Positions 20,929 to 21,558 of a stretch of 21,558 nt of DNA are shown in pieces. Under the pieces are notes generated by a model that did no database searches, was not told where the DNA came from, and saw nothing but the letters and a program-made list of their open reading frames with translations. Where the stretch lies: contig NW_003141319.1 of assembly GCF_000003605.2 (NCBI RefSeq), positions 297,322 to 318,879 on the forward strand, in the 5' to 3' direction. The stretch is from Saccoglossus kowalevskii. Its lineage: Eukaryota > Hemichordata > Enteropneusta > Harrimaniidae. Position 1 is the stretch's first letter; each line of letters opens with the position of its first letter. Position numbers and translations under genes: made by a program.

Positions 20929-21122
20929 CTGTATTTTTATATTGAGTCCCCGATATTAAAAATCACTTAATTGAAAATGAAGATAATTCTGGTTTTCTGT
21001 CAGTGATTGAATTGTGATTGTTCCCTCAATCTGCTGCGGCCCAGAGGACCTTGCTTTGATTTTAGTGTCTTTATAGTCAAGTACAACATTTGAAATTCTA
21101 CTCAGAGATGAATATGTTTTTG

Positions 21123-21558
21123 ACTCCCATGTGCGAAGCACAAAATGGGAGTCTTTGCAGTTAGTGTGTCTGTATGTGTGTGTGTATGTGTGTATGTGTG
21201 TATGTGTGTATGTGTGTATGTGTGTATGTGTGTCCGACTGTTCCACTGCTATCTCAAGAACCATACATCGGTTTTTGATGAAACTTGGTGCATAGATGCT
21301 CTGGGCCAATGCGCAGATTTGATTAGGTTTTGGTAAAAATCCATGCTCGTTAATTACCTAATTTGCATGATAATTAGCTAATTTTTAGCTGTTCTATGAC
21401 TGTTCCACTGATATCTAAAGAACCACTCATTGGATTTTGATGAAACTTGGTACATAGATGCTCTGAACATATGCGCAGATTTGATTAATTTTTGGTAAAA
21501 ATCCGTGCATATTAATTACCTAATTTGCATGATAATTAGCTATTTTTTAGTGGTTCCA
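21123..21558. mobile_element. Second composite element: hairpin, GT microsatellite, 162-bp tandem array (runs off right edge)
   Basis: A head hairpin (ACTCCCAT 21123-21130 and ATGGGAGT 21145-21152, with inner GTGC/GCAC) is followed by a TGTGTATG microsatellite (about 21165-21233). Two 162-bp units then begin GACTGTTCCACTG at 21236 and 21398. The order is the same as in the element at 18103-18913, and the unit shares a GGTAC..CAGATTTG pattern with that array. The right end is outside the window. Confidence 0.6.
21165..21233. repeat. TGTGTATG microsatellite
   Basis: A short-period tract of TGTG/TATG repeats. It creates spurious open frames on both strands (VCVCV and HTHTH peptides), which are not genes. 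Confidence 0.97.

Larger units (their letters stand above)
6781..21558 (+). other. NOS1AP: NOS1AP intron 2, 5' part (at least 14.8 kb)
   Basis: No further NOS1AP exon was recognised to the right edge, so this is read as one long intron. It holds the repeats and mobile elements listed separately. I see nothing assignable in 6781-7655, 9000-12490, 12800-15100 (except a hairpin at 14229-14299), 17560-18100 and 18920-20740, beyond AT-rich sequence, short homopolymers (poly-A at 9550-9565 and 11248-11262) and a TA microsatellite at about 11788-11805. Long first introns of developmental and neuronal adaptors often carry enhancers, so hidden regulatory DNA is possible. Confidence 0.75.

Noticed and set aside
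20956-21309. 117-codon minus-strand open frame, the second longest stop-free reading in the window
   Set aside because: Its centre is HTHTHIHTYTH encoded by the GT microsatellite, and the rest falls in a repeat element. No splice or start context.
6781-21558. Search for NOS1AP exon 3, rRNA and tRNA genes
   Set aside because: No YEFKAKNIKKK-type coding sequence, and no recognisable tRNA arms or rRNA blocks seen by eye; a profile search would be more sensitive.

Overview
The window looks like nuclear DNA from a marine invertebrate animal. It is AT-rich, has spliceosomal introns with GT...AG borders, and carries many short non-autonomous transposons and minisatellites. The species cannot be named from the sequence. 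A NOS1AP gene close to the vertebrate form together with an FBXL6-type gene fits an invertebrate deuterostome or a lophotrochozoan; that is inference.

Two protein genes lie head to head. On the minus strand, from about 5659 down past position 1, is an F-box/leucine-rich-repeat gene most like FBXL6. Five coding exons are visible (4515-4358, 3140-2925, 2161-1972, 1122-991, 326-204). All splice phases fit and together they give 273 residues: an acidic N-terminus, the F-box and the first leucine-rich repeats. The rest of the gene is off the left edge. On the plus strand, NOS1AP (CAPON) begins at 6374. Its first two coding exons (6374-6481 and 6709-6780) encode the first 60 residues, the start of the PTB domain. 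I could not find exon 3, so 6781-21558 is read as intron 2, at least 14.8 kb long.

Between the genes (about 5660-6373) is a compact, more CpG-rich segment with three ETS-type GGAA sites, an inverted CCAAT box and a TATA-like sequence. It is a candidate shared bidirectional promoter. Just inside the FBXL6 leader intron lie a perfect 30-bp palindrome framed by 9-bp direct repeats and, 52 bp further on, an 11-bp-arm hairpin.

The introns are filled with repeats: four copies of one TA-flanked MITE-like family (2420-2630, 4031-4239, 7656-7839, 15664-15782), two copies of a second (590-799, 20743-20928), one of a third (16131-16314), and a small fourth element (15127-15262) with a relative at about 8066-8125. 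There is an 11.5-unit 25-bp minisatellite (12501-12787), and two composite elements at 18103-18913 and from 21123 to the right edge. These composites share a plan: a head hairpin, a spacer, then a tandem array with a period near 160 bp. They are the best candidates for something poorly described. An unexplained 135-codon open frame at 16876-17283 also deserves a look.

No rRNA, tRNA or CRISPR array was recognised.
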